Made by a program: the position numbers and the translations under genes. Positions 35,201 through 45,030 of a DNA stretch of 64,000 bases are shown here, one piece after another (within the stretch, counting starts at the first letter, position 1; the number at the start of each line of letters is the position of its first letter). The notes below the pieces were generated by a model that was given only the letters and a program-made list of their open reading frames with translations, ran no database searches and was not told the origin of the DNA. The DNA is from Lolium rigidum (taxonomy: Eukaryota > Streptophyta > Magnoliopsida > Poales > Poaceae): positions 338,627,090 through 338,691,089 of the forward strand of contig NC_061514.1 of the NCBI RefSeq assembly GCF_022539505.1, read 5' to 3'.

Positions 35201-35827
35201 GTTATTTAATGCTCAAAAGGTAATTTTAATTGTTATCGGTTTGTTTCGTTAATTTCCTGCTATGAACTAATTGATAACTCTTTTATGCATTTTCTTTTGT
35301 CGGGCAGCGTATGGGCAACTTTCATCAAGGAAGATAAGTCCCATGAATGGCCACAGAGGCTGCGATGGAAGGCGAAAGTAAGTAGTACTACCTAGGTCCA
35401 CACACCTTTAATTATCATACTTGACTATTGTTTGATTGACTTATATTCTTGTAAAGAAATGCCCGCAACAACCACAAGGGACTGATCTCTGTGGATTCTA
35501 CGTTTGCGAGTACATCCACAGAATTGTCAGCGAGAGAATGAATAATGCAAGAAATAAAGAGGTACGAAAACAATATTCACAAATTTGTTTTCTTATCATA
35601 AGTTGTGCTGAGTTTCAGTAATAGTTGTTTCATTGTGGTTTGAATATATATATATATACACACACACACATATCTCATGTACTCATTTGTATCTTATTCT
35701 TTTATAGTTGGCAACAAAGCGGAACAAGCTCTCAATCGATGACCGCTTCATAGCAATAGGCGAGGAATTGGCGGGATTCTTCCTTCGGGACGTCATACCA
35801 CCATTCGCAGAGTTCCACTATGAATGA
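32228..35827 (+). CDS. CACTA second-ORF protein: Transposase_24-type region plus Ulp1-like cysteine protease domain (seven coding exons, one frameshift)
   Basis: Exons read as 32228-32425, 32520-34739, 34827-35006, 35109-35219, 35308-35377, 35457-35561 and 35708-35827, with GT-AG junctions and consistent phases. A 5' UTR intron probably ends at TTTTGCAG near 32213. The N-terminus is acidic. The middle (about 32760-33450) is the conserved CACTA region (HLGSGGYKSAIPKW, FWLFAHGAG, SRSRKKK). A Pro-rich, basic linker follows (33910-34110). The C-terminus is a Ulp1-like peptidase with candidate His in FHFILLVI, Asp in VFDS and Cys in GTDLCGFYVCEY. Near 34655 the frame changes between HYFRG and EYCVNVDF, so the copy is probably inactive unless the locus is sequenced wrongly. 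In CACTA elements this protein accompanies the TNPD transposase; the protease's role is not established. Confidence 0.8.
35645..35672 (+). repeat. Microsatellite (AT)n(AC)n in intron 6 of the CACTA gene
   Basis: ATATATATATATATA followed by CACACACACACA. Confidence 0.9.
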
Positions 35828-36149
35828 AGATGTACATATTACATATATAGTTGACTCGAAGAGTACCACTATGCTACATGTAATATATAGAGTACGGCTC
35901 GGAGAGTACCACTACTATGCATGAAGATCGATCTTCATGCATAGTGCTTCTTAATTTGCGATCTTATGCAATTACATGTGTGTTATATTATATGCACCAA
36001 CTTGCTATGCATCATATTGATCTTCATGTACTACCTAAACCCAAACGCGTTTCTGGTGCATCGACGCGATATGAAACAAACCGATATCCCTAAACCCCTC
36101 CAAAAACCCTAAAACTTCAATTCTCTGCCGCGGCGAGATTCGGGCAAAT

Positions 36150-36365
36150 TCCCTGCCGCGGGTGGGAACCTTTGGTACCGGTTCGTATTACCAACCGGTA
36201 CCAAAGCTCCTTGGCCCTGAGCTCTCCTGGGCGCCCACGTGGAGGCGCCATTAATACCGGTTCGTAAGCAACCGGTACGAAAGGGGGGGGGCCTTTAGTG
36301 CCGGATAATTTATACCGGTTGAGAAACCGGTGCGAATGGCCCTTACGAACCGGTATAGATGAGCG
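36150..36365. repeat. 3' subterminal repeats of CACTA1
   Basis: Alternating direct and inverted copies of ACCGGTTCGTA / TACGAACCGGT, for example at 36176-36205, 36255-36280 and 36315-36356. The 5' side has ACCGGTTCCCTTACGAACTGGT at 30680-30701. Such arrays are known binding sites for the CACTA accessory protein. Confidence 0.8.
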
Positions 36366-37695
36366 TTTTTTTTTTGAAACTAGGCAAGAGACTTGCCATT
36401 CATTGATATAGGAGAAGAGAAAGGCCAGTTTATGAGGGAAACTAGCCGAAAACCGATACAACACAACACAACACGCCGGCCCCGGGGCCGCGCACCACAC
36501 GAGCCGACGGCCTAGCCACCCCAGTGGCCAAGGCCGACACCCTAAAAACACCTCAAAACGCGACAAGGCGGAGGCAAAACACGGAGCCGTCGCTCCGACA
36601 ACCACGCCGACCCCCGGGGCCGCGCACCACCTAGCCGAAGACAAGCCGAGGAAACCAGACCGCTCGTCGACGCCGACAACCAACTCGCTCCACAGCTCCC
36701 TCCGGCCGACGGAGCAACCAAGGCGAGGACCCCAGCAGGCAACACGACACAGGAGACTGTCGCCCTCGCCCGATCCCACGAGGAATCAGGGTTTCCCCTG
36801 GAGCACCCGGGCGGAGGCGCAAGAACACCACCTCGACGACGCCTCCAAGGAGGTCACGACACCAAAAAGGCGCCGCCGCCGCCGGTTCCAGCCGCAGCCA
36901 GAACAAGACTTTCGCCCGGCAGAGAGTCGCAGCCCCACACCCGCCGCAAAGGGCCGGCCAGACCACCATCACCACCCGGCGCGCCGACATCGCGCCACAG
37001 CCACCACCACCACCAATCCAGAGAGCTCCGCGAGCACGACCGACATCCACTGCACCTCGCGGAGATGAGAGGCCGGGCATCGCAGCATGCGGCCGACAGA
37101 GCACCGCCAAGGAGCACCGTAGGCGCCGCCGGAACGCCACGAAGGAGGGGGCGCCGAACAACACCGAAGCGGAGACTCGAAGACGAACGCCAACGTCCGC
37201 AGGCCTGAGTTCCCCGGACCAGCCGCCGCACAGCCCGGCCATCGCGACGCCCATGCCTCCACCGCGTCTGCCGAGGAAACAGGGCCGCCGCCCCGGAGCG
37301 CCCTTCACCCCGCTCCACCTTCCAGAGACACCCCGCGCCCGCCCCGGCCACCGCACGCCGGCGACGGCGCGCCTCCATCGCGCCACGTCTCAGGCCGCCC
37401 CGTCCCGAGCAGGCCAGCTCGGCCGAGATCCAGATCGGCCGCGCGTCAGCCGCCTCGCCACAAGCCTCCAGACGCCACGCAGCGCCCAAACCGCCGCGAT
37501 CCAGTAGCCTCGCGAGCAGCCTCTCGCGCCGCCGCACACCACCGCCGGTCAGTCGCCGTCGCGCACAGCCAGAAGATCTCCGCCCGCCACAAGGAGAGGG
37601 AGAGGAACCGCCCCGCCGCCACCTTCCCTGGGGGGCGCAAGGCTTTGCCTGCCCTCCTCCGGCGGCGGCGAAGCGAGGGAGGCGGAGGGTGGGGG
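36366..37695 (-). mobile_element. LINE-like non-autonomous insertion into the CACTA1 right terminus
   Basis: A T-run (36366-36375) followed by the complement of ...GAATGGCAAGTCTCTTGCCTAGTTTC is a typical minus-strand LINE 3' end. The body (36480-37690) is GC-rich, with overlapping minus-strand ORFs but no endonuclease or reverse transcriptase motif. It separates GAGCGTTTTT from TACTAGTG, which together would complete the terminus predicted from the left end. A related GC-rich repeat occurs at 61555-62574. Target duplication is not clear. Confidence 0.65.
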
Positions 37696-37741
37696 TACTA
37701 GTGTCAGTCCCAAAGAATCAGACTAAACATGGGGAACATTG

Positions 37742-38096
37742 TTTGCTGGGTTCACGTGCTCAGAATACCGTTTCAAAAAAACGTGCTCAGAATACAGGCG
37801 ACCAGTGTCGAAATTAACATGCTTGTCGTCGCATTTTATTTTATCGCAGCAAGGGTTTTGTTTGCCCATTTCTTATTTATTTTCAGATAAATCTCAATCT
37901 CATTCCCCCGAAAAAAAAAATCTCAATCTCATTGCCGTTTCACATTACAAGGAATCACCAGGAATAGTCCGTATACCAAAGCAAAAGGAATAAAATACGA
38001 GTACTCGCCTATGTATATTCGTGCTGGACTGCAGACATACATTACATATAGCCGTATACACCATTAGCATTAAAGAAACATAGAACGGTGGATTAG
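37742..38096. other. Intergenic, no gene seen
   Basis: Contains a short local repeat of CGTGCTCAGAATAC (37754-37800). No motif or ORF of interest. Confidence 0.5.
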
Positions 38097-38315
38097 AAAA
38101 CAATATGAGCAGGCGCAAGAACAGCACCAGCACAGGCACAAGCTAAATTTGAAAATTAATTAAGCAACCACTGGTTGGGCGTTATAACACAACAAAATTC
38201 TGTAGTAGGACAATTGGAGCTTCTACATGACTGTGCCACAACTCTTCCCACACAGCAACAACAGCTGTAGCACATGTTGTTCATGCTTACACCCTGACAG
38301 GGACATCAGGGATAT
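38097..38315 (+). repeat. Direct repeat copy 1 flanking the copia relic
   Basis: Starts GAAAACAATATGAGCA and ends near GACATCAGGGATAT. It matches 40033-40250 with many small differences. Not a recognised LTR; no TG..CA ends. A translation check on the minus strand gave only a short Cys-rich frame that is not kept in the other copy. Confidence 0.7.
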
Positions 38316-38464
38316 GGTGCACTTATCAACAATAGTAAGTCGGTGTATAAAATTAAAACAAATGCTGATGTACACACAGATAGGTATAAGCCTAGATTAA
38401 TTAGTAGCTAAAGGGTTCAAAGAAAATTTTGGTCTAGAGTAGGAGAATACTTTTAGCTGTCAGA

Positions 38465-39612
38465 TTGATGTTGTTTATTTCTGTTTTCAAGGGATGGTGT
38501 CTTCGCCAATTGGATGTGCAGAATGCGTATCGTCATGGAGTTCTTGACCATGAGGAGAAAGAAGTGTACATGAGACAACCACCTACCTATAAGGACAAAA
38601 CTAGGCCATATCATGTGTGTACGATTAATAAATCTTTCTATGGATTGAAATAGGCTCCTCGAGCATGGTACTCTGGATTAAGAATGAAGTTGCGAGATCT
38701 AGGTTTCAGTCCATCGAAAAGTGACACATCACGTTTTCTTCTATAGGAAAAGAAATATTATAATTTTTGTGTTTTATGTTGATGTTAAAAAAATGTGCAG
38801 GCTCATCTTGAGAAGCTACTGTAGCATTGCTAAATGATTTGAGAAATGAGTCTGTTTCTTGGTTATTGAGGTTAATAGAGTTGGTAGTGACATTTTGCTA
38901 AGTCAAGAAAAGTATGCCACAGATATGATGCCACGTGTGGGAATAACAGGTTGTAAGGCCTAGATCACTCCACTCTAAACGACGGAGAAGCTATGTATGA
39001 ATGAGGCAGAATTGTAGAGCCATGTGGATTCAAGTGTCCATTGGAGTATTTTTGTTAGAGTTTAGCTGTATTTCACTCTAACAAGGCTTGATGCATATTT
39101 TTCAGTTAATAAATATTGCCTGTTCTTACATTCTCGTACTACATTGCATTGGGCAACTTTAAAGAGGATTGTTTGAGGCTTCTTTGATGAAGTGTAGCCA
39201 CCGGGCTTAGGATTCGTAAATAATCATCCGCATTGGTGAGTGCTATTTCCGATGTTGATTGGGCAGAAATTTTCTAATGGTAGAAGATCAACAGGAGGTT
39301 TCACTGTGTTTTTTTCCTCAAACCTTTTATCACAAAGTGCAAGGAAATTAACAAGCCACGGTGTGTGGATAAAACACAAAAGCAAAATATAATTCCGTAG
39401 CAAATGGTGCTTCTGTAATGTGGACAGAAAAACCCTTACTTGACGAGCTTGGTGTTGATCATCCTCAAACGTCGTGTTTGTGGTGTGAGAATTTAGGTGC
39501 AACCTATCTTTCTTCCAATCATGGGTTCCATGTAAGAACAAAACATATTGAGGTTGACTTTTATTTTGTAAGAGAAAGAGTTGCACAAAGATTGTTGGAA
39601 ATTCAGTGATCA
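38465..39612 (+). pseudogene. Copia reverse transcriptase-RNase H relic
   Basis: 38465-38653 encodes [20 protein letters not shown] and later [18 protein letters not shown], then SFYGLK, a stop, APRAWYSGL. This is the copia reverse transcriptase fingers/palm region. Around 38770-38790 a decayed YVDD-like stretch follows. RNase H text appears in 39255-39610 ([50 protein letters not shown]). Numerous stops and frameshifts. No LTRs found next to it, unless the 38097/40033 repeats are unusual remnants. Confidence 0.85.
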
Positions 39613-40032
39613 AGTTGCATGTGTGTTACAAAGCCACTACATGTTCGACAACTAGAATCCTTCAAGAGCAACCCTCAACCTAGACAACTTTATGAATCAG
39701 GTCGGTGGAGATATATGCCGAACCATTATCGCTTTTTGGTTTCTTCCAAGCTTGCAATAACTCGATCATGTACTTATCCGGTCCTCCTTCACCGCCTATA
39801 TTGACACACAGACCTGCCGAGTCCAAGGCACACTTAAACGAATCTATTCAGTTTTCCCATACTGTTGTGTTGGTGTTCAGGTGGGTTTTGCCCTAGTTGT
39901 ATTAAATTTCTTCCGATTTTCCTCTAGTTAACCGGACATCCTTTTCTTAATTAATGAACAAAACAAAGCTTTTACACTAGTGGTACCAATAAATTTGGTA
40001 AGAAAGAGAGAGTGAGGAAGCGAATAGGGACA
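39613..40032. other. Intergenic, no gene seen
   Basis: Sequence between the copia relic and the second direct repeat. Short ORFs only (39619-39804, 39705-39896), in no recognised family. Confidence 0.4.
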
Positions 40033-40250
40033 AGAAAACAATATGAGCACCTCCACCGCCACAAGCAAACCTAAACAAAATTAATTATGCAACCACTGTG
40101 GTTGGGCCATAACACAACGAAAATCAGTACTAGGACAATTGGAGCTCTGCTACAAGACGGTGCCGCAACTCTTCCCACACAGCAACAACAGCTGTAGTAC
40201 ATGTTGTTGATGCTTACACGCTGACACCGACATCAGGGATATATACAATT
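40033..40250 (+). repeat. Direct repeat copy 2 flanking the copia relic
   Basis: Diverged copy of 38097-38315, sharing CTCTTCCCACACAGCAACAA and GACATCAGGGATAT. It lies about 480 bp upstream of the peroxidase ATG, so it may be part of the promoter region or a duplicated promoter piece. Confidence 0.7.
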
Positions 40251-40654
40251 TCATTAAGGAAATAGATGGCTCTGAATGGCCGGTGCAGTGTGATCAATCA
40301 ATTTTCCAGATATATTTATATCCTAACTGCTTGAATTTCTTGCACTGTAGTACAGTCTACATATATACATATCACTGCCGCGTTACAGCTGCAACACAGA
40401 ACCGCGATTCTCTCTTGTATTCTCCGCAGAATGGTGGAGAATGATTGGGTGCCGGCCAGTTTAGCTCCGCAATCAGACGCGGCTGGGCCAGCCGCTTGAG
40501 CTGGGAACCACAATTAGTATCTAGGACGTGTACAACTGAGCATAATGCCATGTTCCAGTCTTTGACCTCACGTCCGTCGTAACGTGGGAGGAGACCCTGA
40601 ACTCGCGGAGACATTCCGCGTACGCTCTCGTACCGCGCGCCCGGCCTCCCGGAG

Positions 40655-40662
40655 CTATATAA
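40655..40662 (+). promoter_or_regulatory. TATA box of the peroxidase gene
   Basis: CTATATAA in GGAGCTATATAACACAC, 72 bp before the ATG. This spacing gives a start site near 40690 and a short 5' UTR. Confidence 0.7.
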
Positions 40663-40733
40663 CACACTTTCAGGTGCCTGGTTTGAGGAAAACAAGGTTC
40701 AGAGATTACAAAGAGACGATCGATCTAGCAAAG

Positions 40734-42459
40734 ATGGCCAAGCTCGCTGCCCTCACTCTGCTTGCGTTGCTCGGTACCGTGTCGTGCCAAAGCGTCCCTG
40801 CTTCTGCTCCCAGCGCAAGCCCGCAGAGCCCGACCCCAACCGTCACCTATGCACCAGGTGCGAGCCCTAGCCCGAGCCCGCTTGCTTATCCTCCTACGCT
40901 TGATGTAAGTGTACCAAGCCATGGCTCGCCGGCTTATCCTCCTGCTTCGATGGCACCGAGCAGCGCGCCTACGTACCTGCCTAGCCCTAGTCCAAGTGTG
41001 TCAACCCAAACTCCGCCCACATGGCTCACCTGCTTATCCTCCTAGTCCAAGCCCAAGCCAACCCACATTTTCACCTCTTGCTAGCCCTAGCCAGCGGTCA
41101 TATCCTCCAAGCCCAAGCCCTCGGAGCCCAAGCCCTAGCCAACTAGCATATCCTCCTAGCCCGAGTCCAGGGAGCCCAAGCCCTGCCACCTATTCTCCTA
41201 CCTCTAGCCCAAGCTCCTTCAGCCCAGTCCCAAGCCCAGACACCAATCCTCCTAGCCCAACTCCATCGTCATATCCTCCTAGCCCTAGCCCTAGCCCTAG
41301 CCCGAGTGCATATGGCCCTGCCCGTGCCGTTTATCCTCCTAGCTCAAACTCACCTATTGATTCTCCTAGCCCAAGTCCTGCACCTGATTCTGGTCTCAGT
41401 GTCGACCACTACAGCAATTCCTGCCCAAATGCGGAAGCAATTGTCAGGGAAGCAGTGAAGAAGGCCATCGACAGCAACCGCGGAACTGGCGCAGGGCTCA
41501 TCCGTCTCTTCTTCCATGACTGCTTCGTCCGGGTAAATCTCACTCATCATCTCTCCTAATCATACATGAAAAGAATGAAATTTAACCATGACTCATTTCA
41601 CAGCTTGATTATGTCAGAGTCCATGAAAACGCGTCACATGCATGCATATATACAATGTATAACTGTAGAATTAGCATGCCATATTCTTACATGCTGTCAC
41701 CATGTGATGATGCAGGGGTGCGACGCTTCGGTACTCCTCAACACGACCGGCTCCGACGAAGCGACGGAGCGGCTCGGCAGGCCGAACCTGACCCTCCGCG
41801 GCTTCGAGGTCATCGACGCGGCGAAGTCTGCCCTGGAGGAGTCCTGCCCGGGCGTCGTCTCGTGCTCCGACATCCTCGCCTTCGCCGGCCGCGACGCCAC
41901 ATACTTCCTCACCAACCTTACAGCAGACTTTTCCATGCCGGCCGGCCGATACGACGGTCGAATCTCCCTGGCCAACGAGACCGTCCCTAACCTGCCCGCA
42001 CCTTTCTACGGAGTCCAGCAGCTCAACGACAGCTTCGCCGCCAAGGGGCTCAGCCTCGAGGACATGGTCACCCTCTCCGGCGCGCACTCCGTCGGGCGCT
42101 CCAGCTGCTCCTCCTTCTCCGACCGCCTAACGTCCAACTCCTCCGACATGGACCCCGGGTACGCGGCGTACCTGCGCAAGCAGTGCAGCGGGTATGGCGG
42201 CATGGTGGCGCAGGACTACAAGACGCCCGATGATCTTGACCGGGAGTACTACAGGGACGTTATCAGCCATGACGTGTTGCTCGGCTCCGACGCGGCGCTT
42301 ATGTCCTCGAACGAGACGGCCAAGATGGTGATGGATAATGCGTCTGTTCTTGGGTTGTGGGAGAGCAAGTTCGTGGCGGCGATGGTGAAGATGGGCGGCG
42401 TTGGGGTGAAGACCAGCGCCGACGGCGAGATTCGGAAGAAGTGCTGGATTATCAACTAG
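40734..42459 (+). CDS. Class III secretory peroxidase with a Pro/Ser-rich extensin-like N-terminal region; reading frame disrupted or alternatively spliced
   Basis: ATG at 40734 (AAAGATGGCC) opens a signal peptide ([18 protein letters not shown]). About 200 residues of [12 protein letters not shown] repeats follow, then a peroxidase domain from [14 protein letters not shown]. The distal-His motif [10 protein letters not shown] ends exon 1 at 41532. A GT-AG intron (41533-41715) is followed by [20 protein letters not shown], the proximal-His motif LSGAHSVGR and the end KKCWIIN. All eight family cysteines are present. The domain would oxidise phenolics or build wall cross-links using H2O2, and the Pro-rich part suggests wall anchoring. 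The N-terminal repeats change frame near 41010-41025 (PTWLTCLSS stop versus [13 protein letters not shown]). Either a frameshift disables the gene, or an intron GTAAGT 40905 to CCAG 41094 restores the frame. Product about 510 aa if joined. Confidence 0.85.
41533..41715 (+). other. Intron of the peroxidase gene
   Basis: GTAAATCTC ... GATGATGCAG, phase 0, between the codons for FVR and GCDAS. An intron near this site is common in class III peroxidase genes. Confidence 0.85.
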
Positions 42460-42880
42460 TGCGGAGACTAATTAGGTCGTTGATCTTTGTCGTGAGCCGA
42501 TCTTATGAATTGGTTGGTGCCACATTTCGGCACATGCATGCTGTATTGCCGTTCGCACGGAGGTGGTGTTACTTTTTGTTACGTTTCCAGTGCATGTAGC
42601 TAAGATAGGTTCACAGTGTTGGATTTAGTAATTACTTTATTTTTTTTGGCGTATGTGTAATTGTATATATAGAAACTTCGAATATACAAGGGTCAGTATC
42701 GAGGGTTCGTAACTTCGTATGTTCTATCCATTATTCCATTGTTGCTATGGGACAGTATTTTCCTCCTTCACAGGTCTTAACAATCATTAATTAGTGGGTC
42801 TCCCTAGGGCCCACTCAAATGACATCTGCTTTTTTGTGGATTGTAATTTAGCCTGGTTTCCCCTCCTTTTTGGTAAACAC
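42460..42880 (+). other. 3' flank of the peroxidase gene
   Basis: Probably contains the 3' UTR. AT-rich from 42610. No clear AATAAA was seen. Confidence 0.4.
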
Positions 42881-43701
42881 TAAGGCTGGACGCGAGCTGG
42901 CTCGAGCCAGGCTCGGTGCCAGCCATCATTCAGCTCGCTGTTTTTCAGCTCGGCTCGGTCCGGCTCGTTAGGCCAACGAGCTGGAAAAATGGGCTTGGCC
43001 CGAGCTTTGCGTTTGCTCGGTCCAGCTCGGTGTAGCTCGCGAGCCTGGGGTGGCTAGTCACTGACGGGTGGGTCCATCTTCCCCGGCCACGGCAGAGCTG
43101 CGGGAGGAGGCAGCAGAGACAATCCGGGGAGGCGTCGGTGAGTATTTGGCGAAGAAGATGGGAGGTGCCGCCGCGCCGGTGAGCTCTAGCACGCTGGTTG
43201 ACTGGCGCGCACGACGCCGACGACAACTCGGGGGTGGTTGCTGGCGTCCGGCGGCCATCAGCTATGGGCAGCGCCGGAATCCGTAGCTAGGAGAAGCGGC
43301 AGCGTAGGTCCGTGCTTTTGCTTGGGCAGCGGTGTGCTGGAGCTGCGCTCTTGCGCTAAGAGGAGTCAGCGAGGAGGAGCAGACCACCGGCGATGGTTAC
43401 ATCTGGGGCGGCGGTGCGTGACGGCTCTGTCCAGCTCGTGAGGACCGAGCGAGCGTAACCTACCCCGTCGTTCGATCTTCTCATGGGCCAAAATCAGCCC
43501 ACTCTCTCCCTTCTCTGAATTCCTAAAAAAAACAGCGAGCTAACGGGTTGGATCGAGCCGAGCCCGGCGAGCCAAAAGCTCGTGGCGGTCCAGAAAAGTG
43601 GGCTCAGCTCGGTCCATCTCTTTCGCGGGCCGAGCTCAACTCGGGCCGAGCCGTGGAAAGCTCGGGCCGAGCCAAAAACTCGGCCCGTATGTCCAGCCTT
43701 A
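42881..43701. mobile_element. Non-autonomous hAT-type DNA transposon, 821 bp
   Basis: Ends TAAGGCTGGAC (42881) and GTCCAGCCTTA (43701) form an 11-bp perfect terminal inverted repeat. The 8-bp duplication GTAAACAC flanks it at 42873-42880 and 43702-43709. The interior near both ends is full of GCTCGG/CCGAGC words in both orientations (GGGCCGAGC at 43628 and 43660, for example), resembling subterminal transposase sites. ORFs inside lack a hAT dimerisation domain, so a transposase must come from elsewhere. Confidence 0.88.
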
Positions 43702-43709
43702 GTAAACAC

Positions 43710-44459
43710 TATGTATCGTGGTCCGATGAGAAACAAATGATCGGACCGATCCGATCCCGTCCAATTCTCCTCCATCGCACGGTCCGCCTGCAGCTTTGCT
43801 TCTCACAACGATTTTTTTCCCCGTTAACACAACACCTTCCCGAAATTCCTGGGTCGTTACCAAATTATGCAGTTCACATCCTCCCCAATCGATCTGCTGC
43901 CTCGCCGTCCCTCTCACCCACCGTGTCGCCGCTCCGTTCACCACCGTGCTACGCCGCGCCGCCGCTCCTCTCTCTACCGCGCAGCAACATGCCATCCTGG
44001 TCGAGAGCTGCGCCTTCAACTGGATCGAATCCTGCGCCGACACCCATGCCGTTGTTCCGCCGCGGAGAACGGTCATCGGGGCACCCCTTATTCCCAGCGG
44101 CTGGCGCAGTAGCATGGGAGGGGCTTGGTGGATCAGCAGTGGAGGATGCTTCCACTAGTCTCGATCTCTTCAGCGGCACCAGGAATCAGTATAAGGTAAT
44201 TACAACGACCTACTGTAGATCCCGTCCTGTCGACTTTGAGGGACACCAGCAGCGATGGAGGTCCTCATTTCCTGGCTGACTTGTTGGCCGATCCATCTCT
44301 TCAGTGATAGCAGAATGCTCAGACCTAGATAATGTTCTTTTCTAAATTCTTCTCGGTTTCGTAGTAAATAATTAATTCTTGTTTGGCCTTCATGCGATGT
44401 GTATAAGCTAACAAGACAAACAAATAATTCTTGATGAAATTGGTTGTTATATCAAAGGA
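43710..44459 (+). other. Unassigned, leader-like CT-rich segment
   Basis: 43880-44160 is C-rich with overlapping ORFs on both strands (43796-44158, 43699-44115 and others), none recognised. 44340-44460 is AT-rich. Could be the 5' part of an unknown element covering 43710-49002. Confidence 0.3.
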
Positions 44460-45030
44460 AGATGCACCAATATGTTGGATGCAAGCATAGAAATTCCAAT
44501 TCAAATGTATATGCTTCCAAGGAATATGAGTTATACTGAGATAGCACTAATTATGTGCTTCCAAATATTTATCAATTTATGCTTTCAGTACAAATTCATT
44601 ATACTGAGACAGAACTATATGCTTCGAAATATTTATGCTTCCAATACAGATTGGTTATATTGAGACAGAGCTGTATGCTTCGACATATCTATGCTTCCCA
44701 TATCTTATGTGTGTAAGTAATTCCTTGGTTAGAAATATTCTTGCTTCCAATTTCAAATTTACATGCTTCCAATTCAGAGATGATTCATGTTGAGATAGCA
44801 ATAATCTCTTGGTTCAAAATATCCATGCCTCCTATATATACCGTATCTTTTTCTTTGTTCTAGATAGCTTGCGGCATATAACCATGTTTCTTTCCTTTTG
44901 TTTTTGTTATTGCCATTTTCAGTACCACTGTAGTTTAAATATTTCCCTCGTACTATTAGTTATGTTTCAGGTTGCCAAGCTTTTACGTGGTACTAGTTAT
45001 ATTGAGATAGCATAAAATTGATGCTTCCAT
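44460..45030 (+). repeat. Degenerate tandem repeat rich in TGCTTCCAA and TTATATTGAGACAGA
   Basis: TGCTTCCAA-like words recur at 44510, 44560, 44640, 44690, 44750 and 44765. They alternate with TATACTGAGATAGCA-type words at 44535, 44600, 44660, 44790 and 45000. Unit length is roughly 60-100 bp and uneven. Confidence 0.65.

Larger units (their letters stand above)
30639..37703 (+). mobile_element. CACTA1: CACTA (En/Spm-type) DNA transposon, non-autonomous
   Basis: The left end is CACTAGTAGAAAAC at 30639 and the right end ...TACTAGTG at 37703, with the 3-bp target duplication TCA on both sides (30636-30638, 37704-37706). Subterminal ACCGGTTCGTAAG-type repeats in both orientations occur at 30680-30705 and 36170-36360. 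Inside are a GC-rich segment with a gene fragment, and a seven-exon second-ORF gene. No TNPD/Transposase_21 sequence was seen, so movement would need help from another element. The right terminus is interrupted by 36366-37695. Confidence 0.93.
30336..37741 (-). mobile_element. 5'-truncated LINE fragment, split by CACTA1
   Basis: LINE sequence is 30357-30638 plus 37707-37720. The poly(T) at 30358-30367 is the A-tail of a minus-strand element. The minus ORF 30448-30663 gives HCQRGMQIRWRKNW-type text, which I read as the C-terminal RNase H-like tail of a plant LINE. A 21-bp target duplication starting GACTAAACATGG lies at 30336-30356 and 37721-37741, with two mismatches. The CACTA element was inserted afterwards. 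Confidence 0.8.

Noticed and set aside
36117..37537. Long minus-strand ORFs (220-251 codons) in the GC-rich insertion
   Set aside because: Three overlapping frames, no LINE endonuclease or reverse transcriptase motif; judged artefacts of GC-rich repeat sequence.
38160..38300. Short minus-strand Cys-rich peptide frame (NNMCYSCCCCVGRVVAQSC)
   Set aside because: The homologous copy at 40083-40245 has indels that break the frame, and no signal peptide precedes it.
43548..44279. 243-codon plus-strand ORF across the hAT end
   Set aside because: It starts inside the hAT element and crosses its boundary; no domain, several equally long overlapping ORFs.
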